From: Photorhabdus akhurstii
GTDB taxonomy: Bacteria; Pseudomonadota; Gammaproteobacteria; Enterobacterales; Enterobacteriaceae
NCBI RefSeq assembly: GCF_018448925.1
Contig: NZ_RCWE01000035.1
Span: 1-46,179, forward strand
Length of the DNA stretch: 46,179 nucleotides
Reading direction: 5' to 3'
Position numbers and translations under genes: made by a program. Shown here in pieces: positions 17,624 to 26,320 of this stretch. The notes under the pieces were generated by a model that was given only the letters and a program-made list of their open reading frames with translations, had not been told where the DNA came from and did not search any database. Positions within the stretch are counted from its first letter, which is position 1; each line of letters begins with the position of its first letter.

Positions 17624-19072
17624 GTGAATAACCATTATGATGTTTTGATTATTGGCGCTGGTATTGCAGGCATTGGTACAGCATGTCATTTAACAAGGAA
17701 ATGTCCTGATAAGCAGTTTATGATATTAGAACGTCGCCAAAAAATAGGCGGTACTTGGGATTTATTTCGCTACCCAGGCATTCGCTCAGATACAGATATG
17801 ATGAGCTATGGCTATACATTCCGCCCTTGGACAGATACCAGTGTTTTTGCCGATGGACCTTCAATTAGAAGTTATATCCATGCAACGGCAAAAGAGTATG
17901 ACCTTGATAAGAAAATAAAGTTTGGGCTAAAAATTACGCATACTGACTGGTCAAATACGACTCGCCAGTGGACCGTTACCGCGATTGACGAAATCAGTGG
18001 GGAAACTCAGCAATTTACCTGTCGCTTTCTCGTCGCGGCAACAGGTTATTACAACTATGATGAACCTCATTTACCTGAATTCCCCGGCATTAAAGATTTT
18101 AAAGGCCCGGTAATTCACCCTCAACTCTGGCCTGAGGCATTGAATTACAAAGGAAAGCGAGTTGTTGTCATTGGTAGTGGCGCAACAGCTGTCACTTTAC
18201 TGCCGGCAATGGCACATGATACTGCCCATATCACGATGCTACAGCGCTCCCCGAGTTATATTCTTTCAATCCCTGGCAGGGACAAAATAGCAGAGTTCTG
18301 CAAAGGCATTATTCCACAGCGCTGGATTTACACATTGAGTAGAAAGCGCAATCTCTTTTTCCAGCGCTTAATTTATAAAACGAGTCGACATTTACCTAAT
18401 TTATTGAAATCACTTTTACTGTCATCTGCTCGCAAACGTGTCGGCCCAGATTTTGACATGAAACATTTGACGCCAAAATACATGCCGTGGGATGAACGGC
18501 TCTGTTTTATTCCCAGTAATAACCTATTTAAGGTACTGAAAGAAGGTAAAGCCTCTATCGTTACTGACTATATTGAACGCATAACTGAAAACAGTATCTT
18601 ATTACAATCAGGTAAGGAATTACCCGCAGATATTATTGTTACAGCGACTGGGCTGAAATTACATTTTATTGGTGGAATTGAACTCTCTATTGATGGGCAA
18701 AAACAGCAAGCTCATGATCGCATGCTTTATAAGGGAACGTTGATACAGAATGTCCCTAATTTTGCCTGTCTGTTTGGTTATATCAATAACGCCTGGACGT
18801 TGAAAGTTGATCTATCTGCGGATTATATCTGCCGTTTGTTGAACGAGATGGACCGTCGCGGTGCTACCGTTGTGACGCCACATGCTGAGCGGGGTGAGAT
18901 GCAGGAGGACGAGCATATTTTTGGCGCCTTGCGAGCTGGTTACGTAAAACGTGCAAAGGACTTGCTTCCTCGTCAGGGATATAGCTCAACTTGGCGGGTT
19001 CCACATGATTACAAAAAAGATAAACAAGTTTTGGAGCAGCCTGTAGATGATGCCGCGTTGAAATGGATATAA
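17624..19072 (+). CDS. FAD/NADPH-dependent Baeyer-Villiger-type monooxygenase, 482 aa
   Basis: The N terminus has the FAD-binding GAGIAG (11-16) and GGTWDLFRYPG. The type I Baeyer-Villiger signature FxGxxxHxxxWP is complete at 159-170 (FKGPVIHPQLWP). A second Rossmann motif GSGATA (184-189) binds NADPH, and the ATG-type motif (ATGLKLH) follows. Such enzymes insert oxygen next to a carbonyl or oxidise heteroatoms. The start is GTG with AGGAG eight bases upstream. Length is normal for the shorter family members. Substrate unknown; it stands alone, so a detoxification or secondary-metabolite tailoring role is only a guess. Confidence 0.93.
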   Translation: MNNHYDVLIIGAGIAGIGTACHLTRKCPDKQFMILERRQKIGGTWDLFRYPGIRSDTDMMSYGYTFRPWTDTSVFADGPSIRSYIHATAKEYDLDKKIKFGLKITHTDWSNTTRQWTVTAIDEISGETQQFTCRFLVAATGYYNYDEPHLPEFPGIKDFKGPVIHPQLWPEALNYKGKRVVVIGSGATAVTLLPAMAHDTAHITMLQRSPSYILSIPGRDKIAEFCKGIIPQRWIYTLSRKRNLFFQRLIYKTSRHLPNLLKSLLLSSARKRVGPDFDMKHLTPKYMPWDERLCFIPSNNLFKVLKEGKASIVTDYIERITENSILLQSGKELPADIIVTATGLKLHFIGGIELSIDGQKQQAHDRMLYKGTLIQNVPNFACLFGYINNAWTLKVDLSADYICRLLNEMDRRGATVVTPHAERGEMQEDEHIFGALRAGYVKRAKDLLPRQGYSSTWRVPHDYKKDKQVLEQPVDDAALKWI

Positions 19073-19111
19073 CTTCACGAAATTAAAAAATCAGTGGTTA
19101 TATTAAGATTA

Positions 19112-19141
19112 CCAGCCCGTTATGATAAATAAACGGGCTGG
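19112..19141. terminator. Bidirectional terminator between monooxygenase and M48 peptidase
   Basis: CCAGCCCGTT and AACGGGCTGG form a perfect 10-bp stem with a 10-base loop, followed on the plus strand by TTGTTGTTATT. It lies between the ends of two convergent genes and can serve both. Confidence 0.8.
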
Positions 19142-19150
19142 TTGTTGTTA

Positions 19151-21277
19151 TTAATCGGATTGATGCTGATTTAAAGCATGTCGGGCATGAGCGGCTTGAA
19201 GATAGTTATGGATCATTTCAATAACTTCTCCATCAGATATTTTTTTACCATTGGCTTTCAGCGTTCCTACAAAACCATAAAAGAGATGGCGTTTTTTCTT
19301 CCGTAATTTTCCTCTACCTAATCGTTTTTTAGGCGTCATATCTGGCAGAGTGGCATCATCTGCCAGCTCAAGCGTTAATGTCCTCACTTTGAAGAAGAAG
19401 GAATCAAAAGTCGTATAATTGAAATCAATAATATTATGCAGAGGATAAGGCGTCTGAAAATCAGGGCCACTGATTTTTGTTGGCTCCCAAATTATCATGC
19501 TGTTTTTGCAGCGTTTATAGATGATAATTGCGAATAACAAACAAGGTAAATTGACTAAAGCAATTAGTGCGGAGACTAAAAAAATTGCCTCTAATATACG
19601 CTCTGAATTGATTTCTTTTATAACGAAAGACAAAAAGAACCCACTGCCCACCATAATCATAAAAATAAAAGGCGAAATAAACATAAGATTACGTTTACTG
19701 GATACGGTCAAAGTGGTAGTTTCAGATGCTGATACCGCCTGCTCTTCCCAAATTTGTTTCTGCTCTTGATAATACTCGTCAATTTCACCTGACAAGTTTT
19801 GTGTTAATTCCACTGAAAGCGCTTTAGCATCAGTAAATAGATCATCAATACTATTGTAATGTCCTGCTTCAACCGGACGCGAAGCATAATCCAGCAATTC
19901 CTGTTCTATTGGCAACTCTAATGCTTCAATACGTGATTTAGTTGTTGGATGGGTATCCGTAGGGTGAGTAAGCTCATTTTCCAAGAACTGGCCCGCATCA
20001 GGAATGCCATTTTCGCGCAGGTTATCAATAATGACAGGCAATAGATCATCGGCTTTCAATTTACCTGCAAACAACACTGACAATTGCTGGTTAATTGACT
20101 CGCTCACCGCAGAAATACGCAATAAAGCGCTAGAAATAGCTTGAGCACTACTCAACCTGGCACCCACAGCATCGGCAGCATATTCACGGATACGGCTCCA
20201 ATGATTCACCGCAAAATCAAATTGTTGGATGAAGAAGATACCCAAATAAATGGAAGGACTCATCACCAGACGGCTATAGTAATCTTCTCTATCCTTGATG
20301 TTACTGATCATCACATCGATGCTGCGGCTCATTCCTGCGTAGATAGGTGAAAAGTGGAGACTGTAGGTAGTATCTTCACCGGTAAAGTGCCCTAATTCAT
20401 GACCGATCACCGCTGCGGATTCTTCACGGCTTAACAATGCTCCATAGATTAGCGGAAAATATAAGGTACAACCTTCAAGTACCTGCTCATTATTGATGCA
20501 AACAGGGTAGGAAGTCACAAAGAAACATTCCGTCAAACCAACAACAATATTGTCTGGCGGCGCTGTACCAACTTGTTCAGCTAACTCATTGATCCATTGC
20601 CATAGGCCAGGAGCTTCCTCTGGAGTCACTGCTTTTCCCATCAAATGGGAAGCCGAAGGGGAAAACATAACAAAACAGTGTTTGAGTTTCGCAATACCCT
20701 TAATGATGCACCACAGAATTGCCAATGCTATCACGCCCGCAACAGCAACAATTTTTGCACCGCCACCTCTCATTTCAAAATTACCAATAAACCAAAGTAT
20801 TTCGTAGCTGATCAGGGAAAAAATACCGAGGCCAATTAATGTCATTTGTCCGATAAGAATAAAAGGTAGTAACCGACGACAGCGATCAAATACCCTCAAT
20901 AATTCATCGCGGGATTTGCGGGCCACATTACCACTGCGTATACATAGCAAAATCGCAAATCCGCCTAACAGCAGTGATAATACGCCGCCGCCAATCGTCC
21001 CTAGATCTAAAATTGACTGAAACTCGCTGAATGTGGCTTCTTTGCTATTAATTATTTCATCTGTTCTATTGAGGATTTGATTGACGGTAAAAGAAGTGTC
21101 GCCGAATTTCATTGTAATATTGGGATCAGTTTGCAACAACTGTGTCGCTTTGGCATGTAACAATTTAATACTATCGAGGGATTCAGTCAGTTCACTGGTT
21201 CGGTAATATTGCCAGCCACCATAACAACTTAATACTAACGGCAAGGCAAGTAACCAAAGAAAAAGTCTATTACGCAT
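19151..21277 (-). CDS. M48-family membrane zinc metallopeptidase, 708 aa
   Basis: The zinc site is visible: HELGH at 293-297 and the third ligand Glu365 in REYAADAVG. The peptidase domain is embedded between membrane segments: an N-terminal helix (MRNRLFLWLLALPLVL), a pair near 95-115 and 140-190, and two more after residue 520 (FISPFIFMIMVGSGFF and AIFLVSALIALVNLPCLLFAIII). A basic cytoplasmic tail (KKRLGRGKLRKKKR) follows. It is longer than HtpX or the CAAX-type peptidases. Probable role is quality control or processing of membrane proteins. It is divergent from the monooxygenase's terminator side and alone on its strand apart from the rhomboid gene further upstream. Confidence 0.9.
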   Translation of the reverse strand: MRNRLFLWLLALPLVLSCYGGWQYYRTSELTESLDSIKLLHAKATQLLQTDPNITMKFGDTSFTVNQILNRTDEIINSKEATFSEFQSILDLGTIGGGVLSLLLGGFAILLCIRSGNVARKSRDELLRVFDRCRRLLPFILIGQMTLIGLGIFSLISYEILWFIGNFEMRGGGAKIVAVAGVIALAILWCIIKGIAKLKHCFVMFSPSASHLMGKAVTPEEAPGLWQWINELAEQVGTAPPDNIVVGLTECFFVTSYPVCINNEQVLEGCTLYFPLIYGALLSREESAAVIGHELGHFTGEDTTYSLHFSPIYAGMSRSIDVMISNIKDREDYYSRLVMSPSIYLGIFFIQQFDFAVNHWSRIREYAADAVGARLSSAQAISSALLRISAVSESINQQLSVLFAGKLKADDLLPVIIDNLRENGIPDAGQFLENELTHPTDTHPTTKSRIEALELPIEQELLDYASRPVEAGHYNSIDDLFTDAKALSVELTQNLSGEIDEYYQEQKQIWEEQAVSASETTTLTVSSKRNLMFISPFIFMIMVGSGFFLSFVIKEINSERILEAIFLVSALIALVNLPCLLFAIIIYKRCKNSMIIWEPTKISGPDFQTPYPLHNIIDFNYTTFDSFFFKVRTLTLELADDATLPDMTPKKRLGRGKLRKKKRHLFYGFVGTLKANGKKISDGEVIEMIHNYLQAAHARHALNQHQSD

Positions 21278-21576
21278 TGAATATGTCCTATTTATACTTT
21301 TATTGACGTTATATTATTTGGTTTTTTTTAAAACACAAATAAAATTCTTACTTCATGAAAATAGAGTTCATTGTTCTGTTTAAAAAACAGGATTAATAAA
21401 GTGAGAGATAAATTGAGTTCTTTCAAATGATATAGAATATGATTCTTAATTCAGAAATGAGATTAGGGCTAAAATCGCAATATCGCACTCTTCAATACCC
21501 TAATTCGTCATTCCATTTTAAATGGTCATTCATTTATTCCTGGCATAAAGGTAACCAAGTTTATTTTTTTACTGTT

Positions 21577-21703
21577 TATACCCGTCATCTTTCAAGTTGC
21601 CTCTTTGTTGGCTACACTCACTCACCCCGGTCACATAGTTATCTATGCTCCCGGGGATTCGCTCCCTTGCCGTCGCGATGCATCTTGAAATCCATAGGGT
21701 ATA
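21577..21703 (+). repeat. ERIC (intergenic repeat unit), 127 bp, inverted second copy
   Basis: Bounded by TATACCC and GGGTATA, 127 bp, with TCTTTCAAGTTGCCTC, TCACTCACCCCGGTCAC and GCTCCCGGGGATTC. It is the reverse complement of the element at 17138-17264 with few differences. Between them the two enclose the monooxygenase and M48 genes. Confidence 0.9.
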
Positions 21704-21764
21704 CTATTCATGAATATCTGAAATGGGGATAATCTACTTACGGCCTATCCCCGATGCCATAAAA

Positions 21765-22325
21765 CTAATGGCTCGTTATTACCCATCTCTTCGACAGCCA
21801 AGAGAAAACCAGCCCAGATATCGCACCAAAAATATGGCCTTCCGTTGAAATATCTTCTTGCCACGGTAATAAGCCAAACACAATCCCACCGTAGTACACA
21901 AACACCAGAATCGCAAAGAAGAAATCTTTTACTCTTCTCAGAAAAAAGGCGTTAGCCAGCAGCAATCCCCATAGACCAAAAATCCATCCGCTGGCACCTA
22001 TATGAATAGCCGTGCGCCCAAATAACCAAACTAATGTTCCGCCCGCAAAGATAATAAACAGGCTGGCTATCACATAATAACGTATAGAGTGTGCCATTAG
22101 TAACGCACTCAATACTAATAATGCGGGGAGATTGCTGAATAAGTGCCCCCAGTCACCATGCAGGAATGGAGATAGCGGAATACCAATTAACCCTCGGGAG
22201 TATCGAGGAATGATGCCTAAATTACTTAGTGCGCCACCGGTTAAAGTATCAAACAATTGTATTATGATCAGTATTACTGCTAATCCTATTAGCATACGAA
22301 AGCGTTGTTTTAGCCCTGTTTTCAC
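21765..22325 (-). CDS. Rhomboid-family intramembrane serine protease, 186 aa
   Basis: Rhomboids cleave membrane helices inside the bilayer. The catalytic serine is in GASG (Ser112) on the fourth helix and the catalytic histidine is in EGHIFGAISG (His164) on the sixth. The WGHLFSN motif (His61, Asn65) of the oxyanion region is also present. About six membrane helices are seen and the length of 186 is that of a minimal rhomboid. The protein begins MKTGLKQRFR, a basic cytoplasmic start. It is the only gene between the ERIC copy and an IS remnant; its neighbour on the same strand is another membrane protease. Confidence 0.92.
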   Translation of the reverse strand: MKTGLKQRFRMLIGLAVILIIIQLFDTLTGGALSNLGIIPRYSRGLIGIPLSPFLHGDWGHLFSNLPALLVLSALLMAHSIRYYVIASLFIIFAGGTLVWLFGRTAIHIGASGWIFGLWGLLLANAFFLRRVKDFFFAILVFVYYGGIVFGLLPWQEDISTEGHIFGAISGLVFSWLSKRWVITSH

Positions 22326-22541
22326 TGTGTTGTTGCCTTATGATTCATTGGAAATCAAAATGAATTTTGTCTCAATAAAGGTGTTATGAGCAGAGTTGGC
22401 ACTGCCATATCTTGAAAGTTCGGAATTTAACAGTTTTAATGTAAAAGTTAAACTCTATTTTGACGCAACCAATTCGGTTTGGTGATAAAAAACAATCATA
22501 AATAACTTATATGGACACCGACTCTTTTTATTCTCTGCTAT

Positions 22542-22820
22542 TCATGTAGGGGATGAATTTAAAAACGTTTTCACTTTCTCAAGCAACCGCCACACATACT
22601 GACAGCCATGATTTCATGTCACCGTTTCATGCAAGGATTGCCACAGACGCTCAATTTTATTCAGCCGGGGAGAATAAACAGATAAAAACAATAGGTTAAA
22701 TTTAGGATGACGGGCCAGCCAATCACTGATCAGTCGGCTTTTATGGATACTGTAATTATCCAAAATCAATGTAAGAGTTACAGCATGAAAATCATGTTTT
22801 TGGTTTTTTCCTAGTATCAC
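22542..22820 (-). pseudogene. IS630-family transposase remnant (C-terminal DDE part)
   Basis: The frame encodes LTLILDNYSIHKSRLISDWL, then FNLLFLSVYSPRLNKIERLW and QSLHETVT, the conserved end of IS630 transposases with the second catalytic Asp in LDNY and the Glu in NKIERLW. After HETVT a TGA replaces the Arg codon usual before NH; the reading then continues NHGCQYVWRLLEKVK in the same frame. The N-terminal half is missing. Confidence 0.85.
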
Positions 22821-22844
22821 TATAGTTTCTGTTGCCCTTTTAAA

Positions 22845-22915
22845 TACCCATCAGCGCTGCCCTTCGCCACACGATACCTATGTATGTCAGTAATAATAGA
22901 AGGTGCTGATGGATA
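22845..22915. repeat. Small inverted-repeat element (MITE-like)
   Basis: TACCCATCAGC at the left and GCTGATGGATA at the right form 11-base inverted arms with one mismatch over 71 bp, next to the IS630 remnant. No coding content. It may be a miniature element or the scar of an insertion. Confidence 0.4.
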
Positions 22916-22962
22916 ATTTTATGTTTAATAAGGTGTCATTCCGCTCTCTATAAATAAGAACA

Positions 22963-22991
22963 AAAATGCCGATCTTGAATATCGGCATTTT
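22963..22991 (-). terminator. Terminator copy downstream of the Rpn remnant
   Basis: AAAATGCCGAT and ATCGGCATTTT form an 11-bp perfect stem around a 7-base loop; on the minus strand the stem is followed by TTTTTG. It is the duplicated copy of the terminator at 23339-23367. Confidence 0.75.
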
Positions 22992-23012
22992 ACTGTAAAA
23001 GAGAAGATGAAT

Positions 23013-23339
23013 TTAATGCTTTAACGCTTCAATTTTATCCCGGCTCAGTCCGGTACTGGTGACAATAATGTCCAAACTCACGCCATGCCGTAATAAGGCA
23101 CGAGCCGTTTCCACTTTACCTTTCTCTCGGCCTAGCTCAATACCTTCTTCTCGACCTTCCTCTCGGCCTTCCTCTCGGCCTAGCTCAATACCTTGCTTGA
23201 TACCTCGCTCAAGCCCTTTTTGTTCAAGCTGTTCTGCAATAGTCATCAACATCGTTTCATGCTCCGGAGATTGTTCAATCAGTTGATGGACAAATTGGGA
23301 GAGATCCAGCGTATGTCCATTCAGTAAAAATAAAAACAA
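23013..23339 (-). pseudogene. Truncated tandem copy of the Rpn nuclease 3' end
   Basis: About 105 codons repeat the C terminus of the neighbouring Rpn gene, from LNGHTLDLSQFVHQL to the stop, almost without change. The differences are three rather than four GREE-type units and a few substitutions near the end (EALKH). The first codons come from the junction and no nuclease domain is present. It arose by a direct duplication of about 380 bp (22955-23718) that includes the terminator. Confidence 0.8.
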
Positions 23340-23367
23340 AAATGCCGATCTTGAATATCGGCATTTT
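23339..23367 (-). terminator. Rho-independent terminator of the Rpn nuclease gene
   Basis: A perfect 11-bp stem (AAAATGCCGAT / ATCGGCATTTT, 7-base loop) lies 22 bases after the Rpn stop and is followed on the minus strand by TTTTTGTTTTTATT. Confidence 0.85.
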
Positions 23368-23388
23368 ACTGTAAAAGAGAAGATGAAT

Positions 23389-24366
23389 TTAATGCTTTAA
23401 CATTTCAATTTTATCCCGGCTCAGTCCGGTACTGGCGACAATAATGTCCAAACTCACGCCATGCCGTAATAAAGCGCGAGCCGTTTCCACTTTACCTTTC
23501 TCTCGGCCTAGCTCAATACCTTCTTCTCGACCTTCCTCTCGACCTTCCTCTCGGCCTTCCTCTCGACCTAGCTCAATACCTTGCTTGATACCTCGCTCAA
23601 GCCCTTTTTGTTCAAGCTGTTCTGCAATAGTCATCAACATCGTTTCATGCTCCGGAGATTGTTCAATCAGTTGATGGACAAATTGGGAGAGATCCGGCGT
23701 ATGTCCATTCAGTAAAATATAGCGTAACACCACATTGCGCTGCTCGGTTGTATTATAACCCGCATTCAAGAGTTCCACCAATTGGAGAAGCCATTCCTGC
23801 ATATCCCGGCAGCGAATATGTTTTTGCACCAGTTCCATCAGGGCAACCCCTTTATGTGTCAGGATTTCTTCATCGCTGAGCACACTGACGTCCACCAACG
23901 GAAACGCCTGGTGGTATAAGCGAGCAGCCTGTTCAGGGAGCGTAAAACAATCCAGCCACCGGTTTGAGTAAGGATACGGCCGAACCTCCCCATGATAAAA
24001 CAGCAGCGGCGCTACCAAAGGGAGTTCAGTATGGCCTTTTTTCAGGTGGGCCGCCATTGCTAACATGGCATAATACATCAGCCGCCAGGCCATCAGCGGG
24101 TCAGGAGTGGACTGATGTTCAATCAGACAATAGATATAGCCCTGTCCCCTAGCTGTTTCAACCGAGTAGAGCACATCACTGTGCAGTTGACGTAAATCCC
24201 GATCCACAAAACTGCCGGATTCCAGTTTCAATGTGGCTAAATCACACAACGACTGGATCTCTTCGGGCAGATAAAGGGATAAAAATTCCCTGGCCGTTTC
24301 GGGCTGCGTTAAAAAATGCTTGAATAACGCGTCATGGTGAGGTCGTTGTTTTTCTTTCTTTACCAC
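23389..24366 (-). CDS. Rpn family PD-(D/E)XK nuclease (recombination-promoting, YhgA-like), 325 aa
   Basis: Rpn proteins are DNA endonucleases that raise RecA-independent recombination in E. coli; older annotations call them transposases. The start PHHDALFKHFL is diagnostic. The PD-(D/E)XK core shows Asp64 (LHSDVLYS) and Glu83/Gln85 (CLIEHQS). The C terminus contains a charged tract of GREE units (GREEGREEGREEGREEGIELGRE) encoded by a 12-base tandem repeat that can vary in copy number. The last 105 codons and the terminator are duplicated immediately downstream. Intact. Confidence 0.92.
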   Translation of the reverse strand: MVKKEKQRPHHDALFKHFLTQPETAREFLSLYLPEEIQSLCDLATLKLESGSFVDRDLRQLHSDVLYSVETARGQGYIYCLIEHQSTPDPLMAWRLMYYAMLAMAAHLKKGHTELPLVAPLLFYHGEVRPYPYSNRWLDCFTLPEQAARLYHQAFPLVDVSVLSDEEILTHKGVALMELVQKHIRCRDMQEWLLQLVELLNAGYNTTEQRNVVLRYILLNGHTPDLSQFVHQLIEQSPEHETMLMTIAEQLEQKGLERGIKQGIELGREEGREEGREEGREEGIELGREKGKVETARALLRHGVSLDIIVASTGLSRDKIEMLKH

Positions 24367-25141
24367 AATCTGTTTCTCTGTCTTATTAGTTAGTCATTAC
24401 CACTCATTGCCAAGGTATAGTATTTCTACCAAGTCATAAAAAACATTGTCTCAGATTTCCTCAGGCAAATCTTTACCGAATGCATTAATAGAAGAACCTA
24501 AAGAATCAAATATCAGAAAAGGAAAAATGATAAAATATTATATTTACAATAATTACTTTATGAAAGCCATTAATTTAAATGAGTTTTTAATTTTCATTCG
24601 CATAATAATAATCCCTTTATCAAAACATTGATTATTTATATTTTCGTTAATCTTGAATATTCAGATCGAAAAAATTGGACTGAGTTCCATCCAGATGATC
24701 TATTGGGTATAAATGTTATTTATATCAAAGTATCAATCTATTAGGGTTGTAACCTTCGCGTCAATAAAAATTAAGTTTTATTTTCCCATCACGATTAAAT
24801 AATTTAACTTAATAAACAATGTAAATAAATCAGTAAATGCTATTTTTTACAGTTCAAGATAAAAATATCGAAAATTAAGTAAAGGAATTTTTAGTGATAT
24901 ATTCATTGTCAGAAGCAAGAAACAAATCCTCTGCCTTTCTTCAACAACCATTAATATTCATAATTAATCCAAATCAAGCGTTAATCATTTTTTTAGGATT
25001 ACAAAAAAATTGAGCATTTCGCTGATTTTAATAACCTATTCTGAAATAACCCATAAAATTATGAAACAGAATAATTAAGCCAGGGTAATTTCAGTATCAT
25101 ACTCATTGTTAAAAATAAACCACAAACATTAAGGATAAATT
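24367..25141. other. Gene-free stretch upstream of the second lectin island
   Basis: This region of about 770 bases contains no credible gene; a 61-codon plus-strand reading at 24446 lacks a ribosome site. It holds the ATTCATTGT element at 24901-24938 and, at about 24663-24704, a stretch (CAGATCG, AAAAAT, GGACTGAGTTCC, TCCAG, TGATCTA) that recurs at 45886-45928 next to an IS630 remnant. Confidence 0.55.
24901..24938 (+). repeat. Upstream element shared by the two trefoil-lectin genes, copy 2
   Basis: ATTCATTGTCAGAAGCAAGA, then AACAAA and CTGCCTTT, matches 12885-12922. A partial third echo (CATTGTTAAAAATAAACCAC) lies immediately before the ribosome site of the gene at 25142. Confidence 0.5.
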
Positions 25142-26104
25142 ATGGCAGATATACTTAAATATGGCGATACAGTAAGAATATTAAATGGTTACAATAACTG
25201 GCAAGGAGGATATCTCAGTACACACGGAAGTAACGACATCCCGGGAGCAAAACATAACGTATTAACTGTAGCTCCTTCCTTTTCTGATCTAGGGGTAATA
25301 TGGCGAATACAATCAGGAACGGGAAAAGCTATCGGCAGCGAAATAATTAATGATGATATTATTTTGCTTCATAATCTGGCTTTCTGCGATGGTGGTTATT
25401 TGGGATATTATGATGGCCCAAATCAACCGGTACCAAGTGGAGAAATACATCCGATAGTCACATCTGATATAAATACATATTCTCCAAAAACATTAGAGTG
25501 GATTATTTATTGCGAGACACCTTATTCTATAAAGGGAAATATCATAGAAGGAGCAATTATCAGCCTACATAATCGATGGGGAAATAAAGGTTTCCTTAAT
25601 AGTTATGGTAATGCCAACAAACCAAACACGTTATATGGTGTATCTCTTTCTGGTAATAGCGCTCGTAAAGTACATAAGGTAGACCAGTGGAAAATGGAAA
25701 AAATCAATGACCCTTGTCCGCCTACCAAACCCTCAAATTGTGGTGGAGAATGCGGCACCAATGACACCGGTAAACACTGTTTCCAATTACCTAAAAATAT
25801 TCAATTTGGCCTGACAGCCTACAATAATACGAACATTCAGCAAACGGTAAAAGTGTATATTAACGACCTTCTGGTAGATACATTAACCGGTAAAGGCACA
25901 AATAATCCGATGGCGACCAAAACCTACACATCAGGTACAGGAAAAGTTTGTATTGAAATTGAAGGAAATGACAAACCTAGCAAACTACGTTATTTCGATA
26001 ACACCCTCGATGGAAAACCGGGAACAGTCATTATCGGTGCTGAAAATGGTACCAATAATAATTACAATGACTGTGTAGTAATATTAAATTGGCCGCTGGT
26101 GTAA
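25142..26104 (+). CDS. Beta-trefoil / LecB-like lectin fusion, 320 aa
   Basis: Sister of the gene at 13126. Three trefoil repeats (GGYLSTHG, GGYLGYYDG, KGFLNSYG) are followed by the hinge NCGGECGTNDTGKHC and a LecB-like domain with LPKNIQFGLTAYNN, the calcium loop AENGTNNNYND and the end NWPLV. The lectin differs from that of the first trefoil protein: it has the longer PMATKTYTSG loop and a shorter N.TNIQ loop, so it is closer to the lectin at 15902. The start is ATG behind AAGGAT, which confirms the family's true N terminus M-A-[DN]-I-L-K-Y-G-D. No signal peptide. Confidence 0.9.
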   Translation: MADILKYGDTVRILNGYNNWQGGYLSTHGSNDIPGAKHNVLTVAPSFSDLGVIWRIQSGTGKAIGSEIINDDIILLHNLAFCDGGYLGYYDGPNQPVPSGEIHPIVTSDINTYSPKTLEWIIYCETPYSIKGNIIEGAIISLHNRWGNKGFLNSYGNANKPNTLYGVSLSGNSARKVHKVDQWKMEKINDPCPPTKPSNCGGECGTNDTGKHCFQLPKNIQFGLTAYNNTNIQQTVKVYINDLLVDTLTGKGTNNPMATKTYTSGTGKVCIEIEGNDKPSKLRYFDNTLDGKPGTVIIGAENGTNNNYNDCVVILNWPLV

Positions 26105-26158
26105 ATTAAAAATACTTTGGTAAACTTCACCACAAGAAAAAACATTTACTAATCAATT

Positions 26159-26179
26159 AAAGCGGTATTATACCGCTTT
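26159..26179 (+). terminator. Terminator of the second trefoil-lectin gene
   Basis: AAAGCGGTAT, a single T, then ATACCGCTTT form a perfect 10-bp inverted repeat followed by TCTT. It is the most symmetrical version of the family terminator in the window. Confidence 0.75.
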
Positions 26180-26250
26180 TCTTGTACGCCATATTTAACA
26201 ACGATAATAAGATTATAATTAAAATCACTTTTCTATATTACAACAATTAT

Positions 26251-26270
26251 GGGGCCAGGAAGAAAGCCCC
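26251..26270 (-). terminator. Possible terminator of the minus-strand 297-residue gene
   Basis: GGGGC / GCCCC form a 5-bp stem with a 10-base loop 50 bases past the stop codon. The T run is poor on the minus strand, so this is tentative. Confidence 0.3.
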
Positions 26271-26320
26271 TTGGTATATATCACACAAGATGGTTAAATA
26301 ATCAGACTCAGTATTCCATA

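Noticed and set aside
23140-23180. Short regular repeats suggesting a CRISPR array
   Set aside because: The 12-base units are in frame and encode GREE in the Rpn gene; there are no spacers.
24446-24631. 61-codon plus-strand frame
   Set aside because: No ribosome site, low-complexity Ile-rich end, and no resemblance to a known peptide.
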